In this document: piece by piece, positions 1 through 9,308 of the stretch
How positions within the stretch are numbered: the stretch's first letter is position 1
Layout of the letters: every line of letters begins with the position of its first letter
DNA from: Flaviramulus_B aquimarinus
GTDB lineage: Bacteria; Bacteroidota; Bacteroidia; Flavobacteriales; Flavobacteriaceae
DNA: 64,000 nt
Direction of reading: 5' to 3'
Assembly: GCF_039543205.1 (NCBI RefSeq)
Contig: NZ_BAABJH010000002.1
Location: 460,768 to 524,767, forward strand
Position numbers and translations under genes: made by a program
The notes under the pieces: model-generated
What the model was told of the DNA's origin: nothing
What the model saw: only the letters and a program-made list of their open reading frames with translations
Databases searched by the model: none

Positions 1-533
1 ATACCGATGCTGCTAATAATTATTTAACAAAGTTTTCTAAGTTAATGCGTCATACCTTAGAAAATTCAGAAAGAGAAGAAATATCGCTTGAAAAGGATAT
101 TGAACTATTAAAAACCTATTTAGATATTGAAAAAAAAAGATTTTCTCAAGGATTTAATTATGACATAAAAATTGACGATGCTCTAGATACTAAAAACACA
201 CTAATCCCACCTATGATTCTTCAACCTTTTGTGGAAAATAGTATCTGGCATGGTATAAGTAAATTGGAAGGTAACGGAACTATATCTATTGAAGTTAAAA
301 AAAATAAAAATGTGATTATATATTCCGTTGATGATAATGGTATAGGAAGGAAAAAGTCTAGAAAGTCCAATCCCTCTAAAAAAGAATCCTTAGGAATAAA
401 AATCACTAAAAACAGAATAGATATTATAAATAAAAGAAAAAACGTCAATGCCAATTTAAAAATAATCGATAAAGAAAACGGAACAAGAGTTGAAGTTACA
501 TTACCTTTAGAATTAGAATTTACAAATGATTAA
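1..533 (+). CDS. LytS-family sensor histidine kinase, C-terminal part (5' truncated by window edge)
   Basis: The frame is open from the first bases of the window, so the start lies upstream; the ATG at 45 is an internal Met. What is visible is the end of the dimerisation/phosphoacceptor helix (LTKFSKLMRHTLEN) followed by a HATPase_c domain: the N box FVENSIWHGI, the G1 motif DDNGIG and a C-terminal strand ending in GTRVEVTLPL. This is the pattern of LytS/YpdA-type kinases (His_kinase plus HATPase). It should phosphorylate the regulator encoded immediately downstream, whose ATG overlaps the last 8 bases of this gene, so the two are translationally coupled. The sensor input domain is outside the window, so the signal cannot be guessed. 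Confidence 0.93.
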   Translation, partial: TDAANNYLTKFSKLMRHTLENSEREEISLEKDIELLKTYLDIEKKRFSQGFNYDIKIDDALDTKNTLIPPMILQPFVENSIWHGISKLEGNGTISIEVKKNKNVIIYSVDDNGIGRKKSRKSNPSKKESLGIKITKNRIDIINKRKNVNANLKIIDKENGTRVEVTLPLELEFTND

Positions 534-1272
534 AACGATAATAGTTGACGATGAGCAACATTGTATTGATGCGATAATAAAGCTAACATCAAAATATAAA
601 ACTGTTTTTAATGTTATTGGTTGCTACAAAACTGTTACTGACGCCATAGTTGCTACTAAAATCTTAAACCCAGATTTAGTGTTTTTAGATGTTGAAATAG
701 ATAATCAAACAGGGTTTGATTATCTAGAACAAATACGGGATATTAATTTTCAAGTTGTATTTACTACCGCCCATAATAAATATGCAGCAAAAGCTTTTAA
801 ATTTAGTGCATTACATTACTTGTTAAAACCTATTGATATAGATGATTTTGGTGAGGCTGTAAAACGAGTTACAAATGGTTCAACTCTAAAAAATTTAGAA
901 GAAAACATTAATGTACTCATGCACAATTTAAAAATGAAAAATGCTGAAAAACGAATAACTATTAATACAGCTACTGATTTTAGGGTATTAGAAGTTTCAG
1001 AAATTTTGTATTGCCAATCCGATATAAATTATACCGATATCTTTACTATAGATCATGAAAAAATAACGAGTGCTAAAACATTAAAATCATATGATGATTT
1101 ACTAACAGACTGTAATTTCTATAGAGTTGATCAATCCTATTTAGTCAACCTAAAGTATGTAAAAAAGTACACTAGAGGCAAACCAGCCTATGCTATCATG
1201 TCCAATGGTGCAAAAATTAAGGTGTCTTTAAATAAAAAAGAAGGGTTTTTAAAAGCATTAACAGGCTTTTAG
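526..1272 (+). CDS. LytTR-family response regulator
   Basis: This 248-residue protein has an N-terminal receiver domain (about residues 1-120) with the acidic pair DD at 8-9, the phosphoacceptor Asp55 in LVFLDVEID and the conserved Lys in LLKPID. It is followed by a LytTR DNA-binding domain (about 145-248) with the signature YRVDQSYLVNLKYVKKY. It overlaps the kinase gene by 8 bases, which marks a cognate pair. LytTR regulators bind direct repeats near promoters of a few targets; no target can be assigned from the sequence. The gene is followed by a terminator hairpin shared with the convergent gltD. Confidence 0.95.
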   Translation: MIKTIIVDDEQHCIDAIIKLTSKYKTVFNVIGCYKTVTDAIVATKILNPDLVFLDVEIDNQTGFDYLEQIRDINFQVVFTTAHNKYAAKAFKFSALHYLLKPIDIDDFGEAVKRVTNGSTLKNLEENINVLMHNLKMKNAEKRITINTATDFRVLEVSEILYCQSDINYTDIFTIDHEKITSAKTLKSYDDLLTDCNFYRVDQSYLVNLKYVKKYTRGKPAYAIMSNGAKIKVSLNKKEGFLKALTGF

Positions 1273-1287
1273 GAATTAAATAAGCAT

Positions 1288-1320
1288 AAAAAAATGCGAA
1301 CTAAAAAGTTCACATTTTTT
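1288..1320. terminator. Bidirectional rho-independent terminator
   Basis: An A-tract, a stem (ATG-C-GAACT pairing with AGTTC-A-CAT, one mismatch), an AAAA loop and a T-tract lie between the convergent lytTR regulator and gltD genes. A/T tracts on both sides make it usable from either strand. Confidence 0.8.
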
Positions 1321-1340
1321 ATTATATATATTGACACGTA

Positions 1341-2807
1341 TTAATGTACACCCAATAAATCACCTGATGCGTTTTTAGTTGGCAAATCAGATTTGCCCAT
1401 CAAGTAAATATCGACTTGACGTGCAGCTTCTCGACCTTCTGAAATAGCCCAAACAATTAATGATTGTCCACGACGCATATCACCAGCAGTAAATATGTTA
1501 GGCACATTAGTTTGGTATTTACCATAATCTGCTTTATAGTTAGAACGCGCATCTCTTTGCAATCCTAATTGATCCGCAAGTGTATTTTCAGGTCCTGTAA
1601 ATCCAAGTGCCAATAATGCCAAATCGCACGGCCATGTTTTTTCAGTACCTTCAATTTCTATTAATTTTGGACGCTCACCAGGAATCATTTCCCATTCAAC
1701 ATTAACTGTTTTTAGCGCCGTAAGTTTCCCGTTTTTGTCGGTTACAAATTCTTTAGTATTTATTAACCAGTTACGTTCAACACCCTCTTTATGGGATGAT
1801 GATGTTTTTAACTGTAATGGCCAGAAAGGCCAAGGTGTCGTTGGAGAACGATGTCCAGGAGGTTTTGGCATAATTTCAAAATTAACGACCGATTTGGCCC
1901 CTTGACGGTTTGATGTTCCAATACAATCTGAGCCTGTATCACCTCCTCCAATAACAATAACATGTTTATCGGTTGCAAGGACTTGATCTTTTACCTCTTT
2001 ACCAAAAACCACTTTAGTTTGTTGGGTTAAAAAATCCATAGCTTGCACCACACCATCGGCATCAATACCTGGTGTTGGTAAACTTCTTCTTTCTGTAGCA
2101 CCTCCACAAAGAACAATAGCATCAAAAGCTTTTAATTCTTCTACAGACACATTAACACCTACGTTAGCATTTACTTTAAAACTAATGCCTTCTGCTTCTA
2201 AAATAGCTACACGACGGTCTATGATCCCTTTTTCCATTTTGAAATTAGGAATCCCATAGCGTAATAATCCACCAATAGCATCATCTCTTTCAAAAACAGT
2301 AACGGTATGGCCTGCTCTATTTAATTGTTGCGCAGTGGCTAAACCAGCAGGTCCAGAACCAATTACCGCAATGGTTTTTCCTGTTCTGTTCTTTGGTGGT
2401 TGTGGTTTAATCCAGCCTTCTTTAAAGGCACGCTCCACAATATTTTTTTCAATATTTTCAATAGAAACGGGGTCTTCTATAATCCCCAAAACGCAAGCTT
2501 GCTCACAAGGTGCTGGGCACAAACGTCCTGTAAACTCCGGAAAATTATTGGTAGAGTGTAGTATCCAAGATGCTTTTTGCCATTCACCTTGATGTACCAT
2601 ATGATTAAAATCTGGAATTAAATTCCCAAGTGGACAACCACTATGGCAAAATGGAATACCGCAATCCATACAGCGAGACCCTTGTTCTGTAATGTCTTTA
2701 TCACTTAAAGTTACTGTAAATTCATTATAATGCTCTACGCGCTCTTTTACGGGCTTGTATGCTTCATCTTTTCTTTCGAATTCTTTAAAACCTGTTACTT
2801 TCCCCAT
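1341..2807 (-). CDS. gltD: Glutamate synthase (NADPH) small subunit
   Basis: GltD (488 aa, the usual length) is the NADPH-oxidising beta subunit of GOGAT. It passes electrons through FAD and 4Fe-4S clusters to GltB, which makes two glutamates from glutamine and 2-oxoglutarate. Visible are the N-terminal cysteine clusters (Cys46, 49, 54, 58 and Cys97, 101, 105), the FAD-binding GSGPAG motif near residue 150 and the NADPH-binding GGGDTGSD motif in the second Rossmann fold. It starts 2 bases after the gltB stop, so the two subunits are co-translated. The N-terminal clusters are intact, supporting a functional subunit rather than one of the stand-alone GltD-like oxidoreductases. Confidence 0.97.
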   Translation of the reverse strand: MGKVTGFKEFERKDEAYKPVKERVEHYNEFTVTLSDKDITEQGSRCMDCGIPFCHSGCPLGNLIPDFNHMVHQGEWQKASWILHSTNNFPEFTGRLCPAPCEQACVLGIIEDPVSIENIEKNIVERAFKEGWIKPQPPKNRTGKTIAVIGSGPAGLATAQQLNRAGHTVTVFERDDAIGGLLRYGIPNFKMEKGIIDRRVAILEAEGISFKVNANVGVNVSVEELKAFDAIVLCGGATERRSLPTPGIDADGVVQAMDFLTQQTKVVFGKEVKDQVLATDKHVIVIGGGDTGSDCIGTSNRQGAKSVVNFEIMPKPPGHRSPTTPWPFWPLQLKTSSSHKEGVERNWLINTKEFVTDKNGKLTALKTVNVEWEMIPGERPKLIEIEGTEKTWPCDLALLALGFTGPENTLADQLGLQRDARSNYKADYGKYQTNVPNIFTAGDMRRGQSLIVWAISEGREAARQVDIYLMGKSDLPTKNASGDLLGVH

Positions 2808-2809
2808 TG

Positions 2810-5800
2810 TTATACTATTTCTAATTCTTCAACCATGACTTCCCCTTTTGCTAAACGTGCTAACGCTTTCTTATATTCAGTTGGCATAACACGAACAAAA
2901 TTCTCTAAACTGTTATCCCAATCAGCTAATAATTTCTTACCTAATTCACTCTCTGTATATAAAACATGCTTTTCTATCCATCCTTTTAAATCGGCAGCAT
3001 CTTCATCTAAAATAGCTTCAAAATCAATAGTTTCTGTATTACATAATCCATTTACGAACTTATTTTCTGGATCGTAAACATAGGCAATACCACCACTCAT
3101 ACCAGCAGCAAAGTTTCTACCAGTACCTCCTAGTACAATGACTTTTCCGCCTGTCATATATTCACAACAGTGATCACCTACACCTTCAACAACTGTAGTT
3201 GCTCCAGAGTTACGAACCGCAAAACGCTCGCCTGCAATACCATTAATGTAGGCCTCACCTTCTACAGCACCAAATAAGCATACATTACCTACTATAATAT
3301 TATTTTCTGCAATAAAATCGGCTTGAGTTGGTTTCTTAACAATCAGTTTTGCTCCAGATAAACCTTTACCTAAATAATCATTGGTGTTTCCTTCTAGACT
3401 AAACGTCAATCCATGTGCACCAAAGGCGCCAAAACTTTGCCCTGCTGAACCTGTAAAGTTTATATTCAATGTATTTTCAGGTAAACCAAGATGCCCGTGT
3501 GCTTTAGAAATTTCATTACTAATAATAGCGCCAACGGAACGGTCTACATTACTAATAGGAAATTCTAAAGTTGTTGGTACTTTATTTGCAATAGCAGTTC
3601 TAGAATGTTTTAAGATTGTAAAATCCAACACCTTATCTAAATTGTGGTCTTGTTTTCCTGTATTCTTAACGGTCATCTCTTTGTAAGCTGTAGGTCGGTG
3701 TAAAATCGATGATAAATCCAAGCCTTTTGCTTTATAGTGCGTAATGGCTTTATTAGCATTTATTTTATGGGTCTGACCAATCATTTCATCCATGGTTCTA
3801 AACCCTAACTGTGCCATAATCCCTCTTAATTCTTCAGCAATATAGAAGAAGAAGTTAATAACATGCTCTGGTGTGCCTTTAAAGTTTTTACGTAATTCTT
3901 TATCTTGAGTTGCAATTCCTACGGGGCAAGTATTTAAATGACACTTACGCATCATAATACAACCTGAGGCAACTAATGGTGCTGTGGCAAATCCGAATTC
4001 TTCGGCACCTAATAAGGCGGCAACTGCGACATCGCGCCCTGTTTTTAATTGACCATCACATTCTACAACTATACGGGAACGCAAATCGTTTAATACTAAT
4101 GTTTGTTGTGCTTCTGCCAATCCAAGTTCCCATGGAAGTCCAGCATGTTTTAACGAGGTTAGCGGCGAGGCTCCTGTTCCACCATCATAACCAGCAATAA
4201 GTACAACATCAGCTTTTGCTTTGGATACGCCAGCAGCAATTGTCCCTACACCGACTTCCGATACTAATTTTACATTAACTCTAGCTTCACGATTGGCATT
4301 TTTTAAATCGTAAATTAACTGTGCTAAATCTTCAATAGAATAAATATCGTGATGTGGTGGTGGCGAAATCAACCCTACAAAAGGTGTTGAGTTACGTGCA
4401 GCAGCAATCCATGGCAATACTTTTTCGCCAGGCAATTGCCCACCTTCTCCAGGTTTTGCACCTTGAGCCATTTTTATTTGTATCTCTCTAGCATTAGATA
4501 GGTAGTGCGATGTTACACCAAAACGACCGGAAGCCACTTGCTTAATAGCCGAGTTACGGCTATCGCCATTAGCATCTGGAATAAAGCGTTTTCTGTCTTC
4601 TCCACCTTCACCTGAATTGGATTTTCCTCCAATTCGGTTCATAGCTATGGCCAAATTTTCGTGGGCTTCTCTAGAAATAGATCCGTAAGACATCGCTCCC
4701 GTTTTAAAACGTTTAACGATATCTGTCCAAGGCTCAACTTCATCTAATGGAATCGGGTCTAAATTATCAAATTCAAATAAACCACGAATAGTCATTAAGT
4801 TTTCAGCTTGATCATTAACCGCTTTTGCGTATACATCATAGCTGGCTTGATCACTCAATCTAACGGCTTGTTGTAATTTAGAAACCGTTGTTGGGTTGAA
4901 CAAATGACGTTCTCCATTTCGTCTCCATCTGTAATCTCCACCAATATTTAAACCTAAACGTTTATGAATGTATGTATCTGGATAGGCGTATTTGTAACGC
5001 TCACTAATTTCTTTTTCAATTTCGTATAACCCAATACCTTCGATTCTTGATGCGGTATACGGGAAATATTTTTCCACAAATTGCGAGTTGAAACCAACAA
5101 TTTCGAATATTTGAGAACCTCTGTACGAGTGTAAGGTCGAGATTCCTATCTTGTTCATTACTTTTAAAATACCTTTCCCGATAGCTTTGTTGAAATTATC
5201 AACTGCTTTTTGCTCGTCCATACCAGTAATGAAGCCATCTTTTACTTGCATTCTGATAATTTCGTTTACCATATATGGGTTAATAGCGGATGCGCCATAA
5301 CCAAATAGGGTTGCAAAATGATGCGGCTCACGAGGTTCTGCAGATTCGATAATAATATCGAAATAAGAACGCTTACGTAAACGGTTCATTTGGTGGTGTA
5401 CATAAGAACAGGCTAATAGAGAAGGGATTGGAGCAAACTCTTTATTTACACCTCTATCGGATAAGATAATGATGTTTGTTCCTCTTAATAGGGCTTTTTC
5501 TATTTGTACTATAATATCATCTAAAGCGTCTTCTAGTCCATTAAGCCCTTTTTCTTTAGGGTAAAGCATCTCAATAGTTTCGGCTTTAAAGCTTTCTACA
5601 GAAATACTTCTAATTTTTTCTAAATCGGCATTGGATATAACAGGGTTTTGAATTTTTAATTTTCTGCATTGTCTTTCTGTAATGCTGAATATGTTCCTGT
5701 CTTTTCCTAATGATAAACTAATATCGGTAACAATTTCTTCACGAATCCCATCTAAAGGAGGATTGGTTACTTGAGCGAATAATTGTTTAAAGTAGTTTGA

Positions 5801-7324
5801 AATTAATTGTGGTCTATCCGATAAAACAGCCAAAGGCGTATCGATGCCCATAGACCCTAAAGCTTCTTTACCAACAACAGCCATTGGCGTAATAACTTCT
5901 TGAATATCTTCAAAAGTATAGTTAAATAAGCGCTGTCTTGTTTTTATATCGATGGTTTCAATAGGACAGGTTTCATTATTATAAGGAATGTCCTTTAAAT
6001 GTAATCTTGTTTTATCAAGCCATTCTTGATAGGGTCTCTCGGAAACAATTTTACTTTTAATTTCTTCATCGTTAATAATACGTCCCTCGTTCATGTCTAC
6101 CAAGAACATTTTTCCGGGCTCTAATCGACCATGACTTTCTACATCTTCTGGGGCAACTTCTACAACACCGATTTCTGAAGACATAATCAGTTTACCACTT
6201 TTGGTAACGGTATATCTTGATGGTCTTAACCCATTACGGTCTAATAAGGCTCCTATATAATCGCCATCGGTAAATGGTACCGAAGCAGGTCCATCCCATG
6301 GTTCCATAAGGCAAGCATTGTACTCGTAGAATGCCTTGCGCTCCTTAGACATTGTTTTATGTTTTTCCCAAGCTTCAGGAATCATCATCATCATCACTTC
6401 TGGTAATGAACGTCCGGTATGCGTTAATAATTCAACTACCATATCCATAGAAGCAGAATCTGATTTTCCTGGTAATATAATTGGGAATAATTTATCTATT
6501 TGAGGTCCAAAAACGTCACTTTTCATAATCTCTTCTCGAACACGCATCCTACTTACATTACCACGTAAGGTATTAATCTCGCCATTCTGACACATAAAAC
6601 GGAATGGTTGTGCTAATTCCCATGCGGGCATAGTGTTGGTCGAAAAACGTTGGTGCACTAAAGCTAAGCGTGTCACGAGATCTTCTTGTTGTAAATCCGT
6701 AAAATAAGGCCCAATATCTTCAGGCATAATTATACCTTTATATATTAAGGTTGTATTTGATAAACTTGGCAAGTAAAAATAACTGCTTTGAGACATTTTA
6801 GATTGTCTGATAGCATGTTCTGTAATTTTGCGCGCTGCATAAAGCTTGGCTTTAAAAACAGCTTCGGTAATAGCTTCTGTTTTACCAATAAAAACTTGTT
6901 CAATATTGGGTTCGGAAGCTAAAGCTATTTCTCCTAATTGTGAAGCATCCACAGGAACCTCTCGCCATCCTAAAACAGAAAGGCCTTGAGCTTTAATTTC
7001 TTCTTCAAAAATATTTTTACAATATTGGTATTGGTTTTCAACTTTAGGTAAAAACACCATACCAACAGCATATTCTCGTTGTTCAGGAATATTGAATTCG
7101 CAAACACGTTTAAAATAATCGTGAGGAATATCAATCAATAAGCCAGCACCATCTCCTGTTTTTCCATCTGCGCTAACACCACCTCGGTGTTCTAATTTCA
7201 CTAAAATTTCTAGCGCATCATGAATGATTTGATTTGTTTTCTCTCCTTTAAGATTACAAATAAAACCAGCGCCACAATTTTCATGTTCAAATTCTGGTAA
7301 ATAAAGTCCTTGTTTCTTCAGCAT
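2810..7324 (-). CDS. gltB: Glutamate synthase large subunit
   Basis: The 1504-residue alpha subunit of GOGAT has the family's usual length. The order is a class II glutamine amidotransferase domain near the N terminus, whose nucleophile Cys17 lies in ENCGAGF and would be exposed by removing a 16-residue propeptide; a central domain; the FMN/2-oxoglutarate synthase domain with GYDGGTGASP; a 3Fe-4S cysteine group in CHLNTCPVGIA; and a C-terminal GXGXG beta-helix. It is first in the gltB-gltD operon. It diverges from the porin-PII-ammonium channel operon across a 487-bp spacer, so nitrogen capture and assimilation sit back to back. glnA is not in this window. Confidence 0.97.
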   Translation of the reverse strand: MLKKQGLYLPEFEHENCGAGFICNLKGEKTNQIIHDALEILVKLEHRGGVSADGKTGDGAGLLIDIPHDYFKRVCEFNIPEQREYAVGMVFLPKVENQYQYCKNIFEEEIKAQGLSVLGWREVPVDASQLGEIALASEPNIEQVFIGKTEAITEAVFKAKLYAARKITEHAIRQSKMSQSSYFYLPSLSNTTLIYKGIIMPEDIGPYFTDLQQEDLVTRLALVHQRFSTNTMPAWELAQPFRFMCQNGEINTLRGNVSRMRVREEIMKSDVFGPQIDKLFPIILPGKSDSASMDMVVELLTHTGRSLPEVMMMMIPEAWEKHKTMSKERKAFYEYNACLMEPWDGPASVPFTDGDYIGALLDRNGLRPSRYTVTKSGKLIMSSEIGVVEVAPEDVESHGRLEPGKMFLVDMNEGRIINDEEIKSKIVSERPYQEWLDKTRLHLKDIPYNNETCPIETIDIKTRQRLFNYTFEDIQEVITPMAVVGKEALGSMGIDTPLAVLSDRPQLISNYFKQLFAQVTNPPLDGIREEIVTDISLSLGKDRNIFSITERQCRKLKIQNPVISNADLEKIRSISVESFKAETIEMLYPKEKGLNGLEDALDDIIVQIEKALLRGTNIIILSDRGVNKEFAPIPSLLACSYVHHQMNRLRKRSYFDIIIESAEPREPHHFATLFGYGASAINPYMVNEIIRMQVKDGFITGMDEQKAVDNFNKAIGKGILKVMNKIGISTLHSYRGSQIFEIVGFNSQFVEKYFPYTASRIEGIGLYEIEKEISERYKYAYPDTYIHKRLGLNIGGDYRWRRNGERHLFNPTTVSKLQQAVRLSDQASYDVYAKAVNDQAENLMTIRGLFEFDNLDPIPLDEVEPWTDIVKRFKTGAMSYGSISREAHENLAIAMNRIGGKSNSGEGGEDRKRFIPDANGDSRNSAIKQVASGRFGVTSHYLSNAREIQIKMAQGAKPGEGGQLPGEKVLPWIAAARNSTPFVGLISPPPHHDIYSIEDLAQLIYDLKNANREARVNVKLVSEVGVGTIAAGVSKAKADVVLIAGYDGGTGASPLTSLKHAGLPWELGLAEAQQTLVLNDLRSRIVVECDGQLKTGRDVAVAALLGAEEFGFATAPLVASGCIMMRKCHLNTCPVGIATQDKELRKNFKGTPEHVINFFFYIAEELRGIMAQLGFRTMDEMIGQTHKINANKAITHYKAKGLDLSSILHRPTAYKEMTVKNTGKQDHNLDKVLDFTILKHSRTAIANKVPTTLEFPISNVDRSVGAIISNEISKAHGHLGLPENTLNINFTGSAGQSFGAFGAHGLTFSLEGNTNDYLGKGLSGAKLIVKKPTQADFIAENNIIVGNVCLFGAVEGEAYINGIAGERFAVRNSGATTVVEGVGDHCCEYMTGGKVIVLGGTGRNFAAGMSGGIAYVYDPENKFVNGLCNTETIDFEAILDEDAADLKGWIEKHVLYTESELGKKLLADWDNSLENFVRVMPTEYKKALARLAKGEVMVEELEIV

Positions 7325-7626
7325 AATCGTTTAAAAACTTGAGTTGAAAGGTAAAGATAGGCACTAGTACTTGAATTTCAACAAGGGCTATTTCATTATT
7401 TCGATTATTGAAGCGAACGCGAGTTAAAAATAATTATATATCAATATTATACTGGTTTTTTAATAAATATTCAATCCTAATTTTTTAGTAATAAATAGCA
7501 ATATGTGAATTAATTCTAACAACTGGTTGAAATAACGAAAAAAAAAGTATTAGAATATAGAAAATACTGACAATAATTCAATTAAAGTCATTGTTAAAAA
7601 ACCAAAAAATGTTAAAATAAACTTAA

Positions 7627-7700
7627 TACCTCTAAAAAAATAGGGTAAATTATGGAATATTGACAAAAGTAACCTAAATACCCCTATTTTTTATGGGGGT
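7627..7700. promoter_or_regulatory. Pair of similar C/G-armed palindromes upstream of the porin-PII-Amt promoter
   Basis: Two imperfect inverted repeats resemble one another: TACC...GGGTA at 7627-7647 and ACCCC-TATTTTTTAT-GGGGGT at 7680-7700, each with an A/T-only centre. Their centres are about 53 bp apart, near five helical turns. They end 15 bases upstream of the -7 box. The form fits a dimeric regulator binding twice, but no regulator can be named from sequence. Confidence 0.45.
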
Positions 7701-7715
7701 TAAAAGTTTTTGATA

Positions 7716-7723
7716 TAGTTTTG
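7716..7723 (+). promoter_or_regulatory. Flavobacterial -7 box (TAGTTTTG) of the porin-PII-Amt operon
   Basis: This is an exact match to the flavobacterial -7 consensus TAnnTTTG. It predicts transcription starting near 7730 and a leader of about 80 bases. No TTG -33 element sits at the usual 17-23 base spacing; that position is occupied by the GGGGGT arm of a palindrome, which would suit an activator-dependent promoter. Confidence 0.5.
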
Positions 7724-7742
7724 GCTCGTTCTTAAGGAAAGG

Positions 7743-7794
7743 TTAGATCTAAAAAATAACTAAAAAAACAAAAACTAATCAAGTTTAGATCTAA
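7743..7794. repeat. Duplicated 10-bp palindrome TTAGATCTAA in the porin leader
   Basis: The perfect palindrome TTAGATCTAA occurs at 7743-7752 and again at 7785-7794, exactly 42 bp apart (four helical turns). Both lie between the predicted transcription start and the porin ATG at 7812. They could be operator half-pairs. Alternatively they could pair with each other in the mRNA leader. Confidence 0.55.
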
Positions 7795-7811
7795 TAAACT
7801 AATAACTTAAA

Positions 7812-8867
7812 ATGAAAACAATTATGAAAAAACTTTTTACACTTTCAATGCTTTTTGTAGCAACTGCATTATTTGCTCAAGAAGAAGTAACAGAAAAAAA
7901 ACTTTCAATTAGTGGTAGTGTTGATGCTTATTATAGAGCAAACCTAAATGCTCCTAATGATGAGAATGCTATTGCACCAGGATCTTCATTTGCTCAATTA
8001 CCAGGCTTTGCTTTAGGTATGGCAAACGTTGTATTAGGTTACGAAGGCGAAAAAGCTGGTTTTGTTGCCGATTTAGTATTTGGTCCAAGAGGTACAGATG
8101 CTATTTTTAACTCGCCATCTTATTCAGCGACTGGAAATATTATTAACCAATTATATGCTTACTGGAATGTTAGTGAGTCTGTAACATTAACATTGGGTAA
8201 CTTTAACACCTTTTTAGGTTATGAAGTTATTTCTCCAACGGCTAATTTTAACTACAGTACATCGTATTTATTCTCTTATGGTCCTTTTAGCCATACTGGT
8301 ATTAAAGCCGATATTGCTTTATCTGATGATTTTAGCTTAATGTTAGGTGTTATGAATGATACAGATGTAACCGAATTCAATACTACTGGTGATTATGCTT
8401 TTGGTGCTCAATTAGGGTATTCAGGTCAATTCCTAAATGTATTGGTTGATCCTTCTTTCTTTGAAATAGATTTTACTGGTGGATTTGATTTATCAGATGA
8501 TTTCTTCTTAGGAATAAATGCAGCTTACTTAAAAAATGAAGATGTAGGCCCTATAGACGGTGGTGCTTTTGCTGGTGTGGCTTTATATCCTCAATTAGCG
8601 ACTTCTGATGCCTTTACTATTGGTTTAAGAGGAGAGTATTTTACTGAAACTGACGGAGGTGCTGGAGCTATTGGAGCTTACGATGCTGATGGTGATTCTT
8701 CAGTATTTGCTGTAACACTTACAGGTAGCCTTGCTGTTGAAAATTTAACGATCAAGCCAGAACTAAGATTAGACTCTGGAAGCGAAGATGGAACTTTTAT
8801 AGATAACGATTTAATGCCATCTAAAAGCTTAGGTTCTTTTGTATTGGCTGCTATTTATTCTTTTTAA
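7812..8867 (+). CDS. Outer-membrane beta-barrel porin (BBP2/OmpL-like)
   Basis: A 351-residue exported protein. A signal peptide ends at FAQ near residue 22. The ATG at 7824 would give an equally good signal peptide four residues shorter. The rest is alternating hydrophobic strands with Gly/Asp-rich turns and ends in an aromatic residue (IYSF), as outer-membrane barrels do. Segments such as QLYAYWNV, LTLGNFNTFLGYEV and FSHTGIKADI match the putative porin-2 (OmpL-like) family common in Bacteroidota. It is first in a cluster with PII and Amt, which suggests a pore for ammonium or small nitrogen compounds; that role is inferred from position only. A strong terminator follows, so it is probably made in excess over the downstream genes. 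Confidence 0.85.
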   Translation: MKTIMKKLFTLSMLFVATALFAQEEVTEKKLSISGSVDAYYRANLNAPNDENAIAPGSSFAQLPGFALGMANVVLGYEGEKAGFVADLVFGPRGTDAIFNSPSYSATGNIINQLYAYWNVSESVTLTLGNFNTFLGYEVISPTANFNYSTSYLFSYGPFSHTGIKADIALSDDFSLMLGVMNDTDVTEFNTTGDYAFGAQLGYSGQFLNVLVDPSFFEIDFTGGFDLSDDFFLGINAAYLKNEDVGPIDGGAFAGVALYPQLATSDAFTIGLRGEYFTETDGGAGAIGAYDADGDSSVFAVTLTGSLAVENLTIKPELRLDSGSEDGTFIDNDLMPSKSLGSFVLAAIYSF

Positions 8868-8880
8868 ATACCCACATAAA

Positions 8881-8912
8881 ACATTCCTAAACGATACGTT
8901 TAGGAATGTTTC
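8881..8912 (+). terminator. Strong hairpin after the porin gene
   Basis: A perfect 13-bp stem (ACATTCCTAAACG / CGTTTAGGAATGT) with a 3-base ATA loop is followed by a T-rich tail, 13 bases after the porin stop and 36 bases before glnB. Partial read-through would set the porin to PII/Amt ratio. Confidence 0.85.
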
Positions 8913-8947
8913 TTATTTTAACTAATCAATAAAACCATATATATAAT

Positions 8948-9286
8948 ATGAAAAAAATTGAAGCAATTATTAGAAAATCCAAATACAGCGCGGTTAGAGA
9001 TGCCTTGCATAATGTTGGAGTAAATTTCTTCTCTTACTGGGATGTAACCGGTTTAGGAAATGAAAAAGAAGGACACGTATATAGAGGCGTATCATATAGT
9101 ACAAGTGATATTCAACGTAGACACTTATCAATTGTTGTAAACAATGATTTTGAAGAGACAACCATTAAAGCTATCCTTACTGCAGCTGCAACTGGGGAAG
9201 TTGGAGATGGAAAAATATTTGTTTCGGATATCAACGAGTGTTACAGAATACGAACAGGAGAAAAGGGTGGCGACACTTTAAAATAA
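8948..9286 (+). CDS. glnB: PII nitrogen regulatory protein (first copy)
   Basis: A 112-residue PII trimer subunit, the normal family length. It starts MKKIEAIIRKSKY, has the T-loop with YRGVSY (Tyr50 aligns with the uridylylated Tyr51 of E. coli GlnB), the B-loop signature TGEVGDGKIF, and the C-terminal RIRTGEKG. PII senses ATP/ADP and 2-oxoglutarate and usually gates the ammonium channel encoded beside it. It starts 22 bases before amtB. Its T-loop (EGHVYRGVSYSTSDIQRRHL) differs from the proteobacterial one, so modification by a uridylyltransferase should not be assumed. It differs from the second copy at 10676 at about 19 of 112 positions. Confidence 0.96.
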   Translation: MKKIEAIIRKSKYSAVRDALHNVGVNFFSYWDVTGLGNEKEGHVYRGVSYSTSDIQRRHLSIVVNNDFEETTIKAILTAAATGEVGDGKIFVSDINECYRIRTGEKGGDTLK

Positions 9287-9308
9287 TAACATTAAAATAA
9301 TTTAAATT

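Larger units (their letters stand above)
7325..7811. other. Divergent intergenic region gltB / porin operon
   Basis: This 487-bp AT-rich spacer has no plausible coding sequence. The half nearest the porin is rich in palindromes (listed separately at 7627, 7680, 7743 and 7785) plus a -7 box at 7716. I see no convincing TAnnTTTG box for gltB on the minus strand. The nearest is a one-mismatch version (GAAAGGTA as read on the plus strand) at 7346. Confidence 0.6.

Noticed and set aside
221..454. Minus-strand frame inside the kinase gene
   Set aside because: Shadow of the HATPase domain on the other strand.
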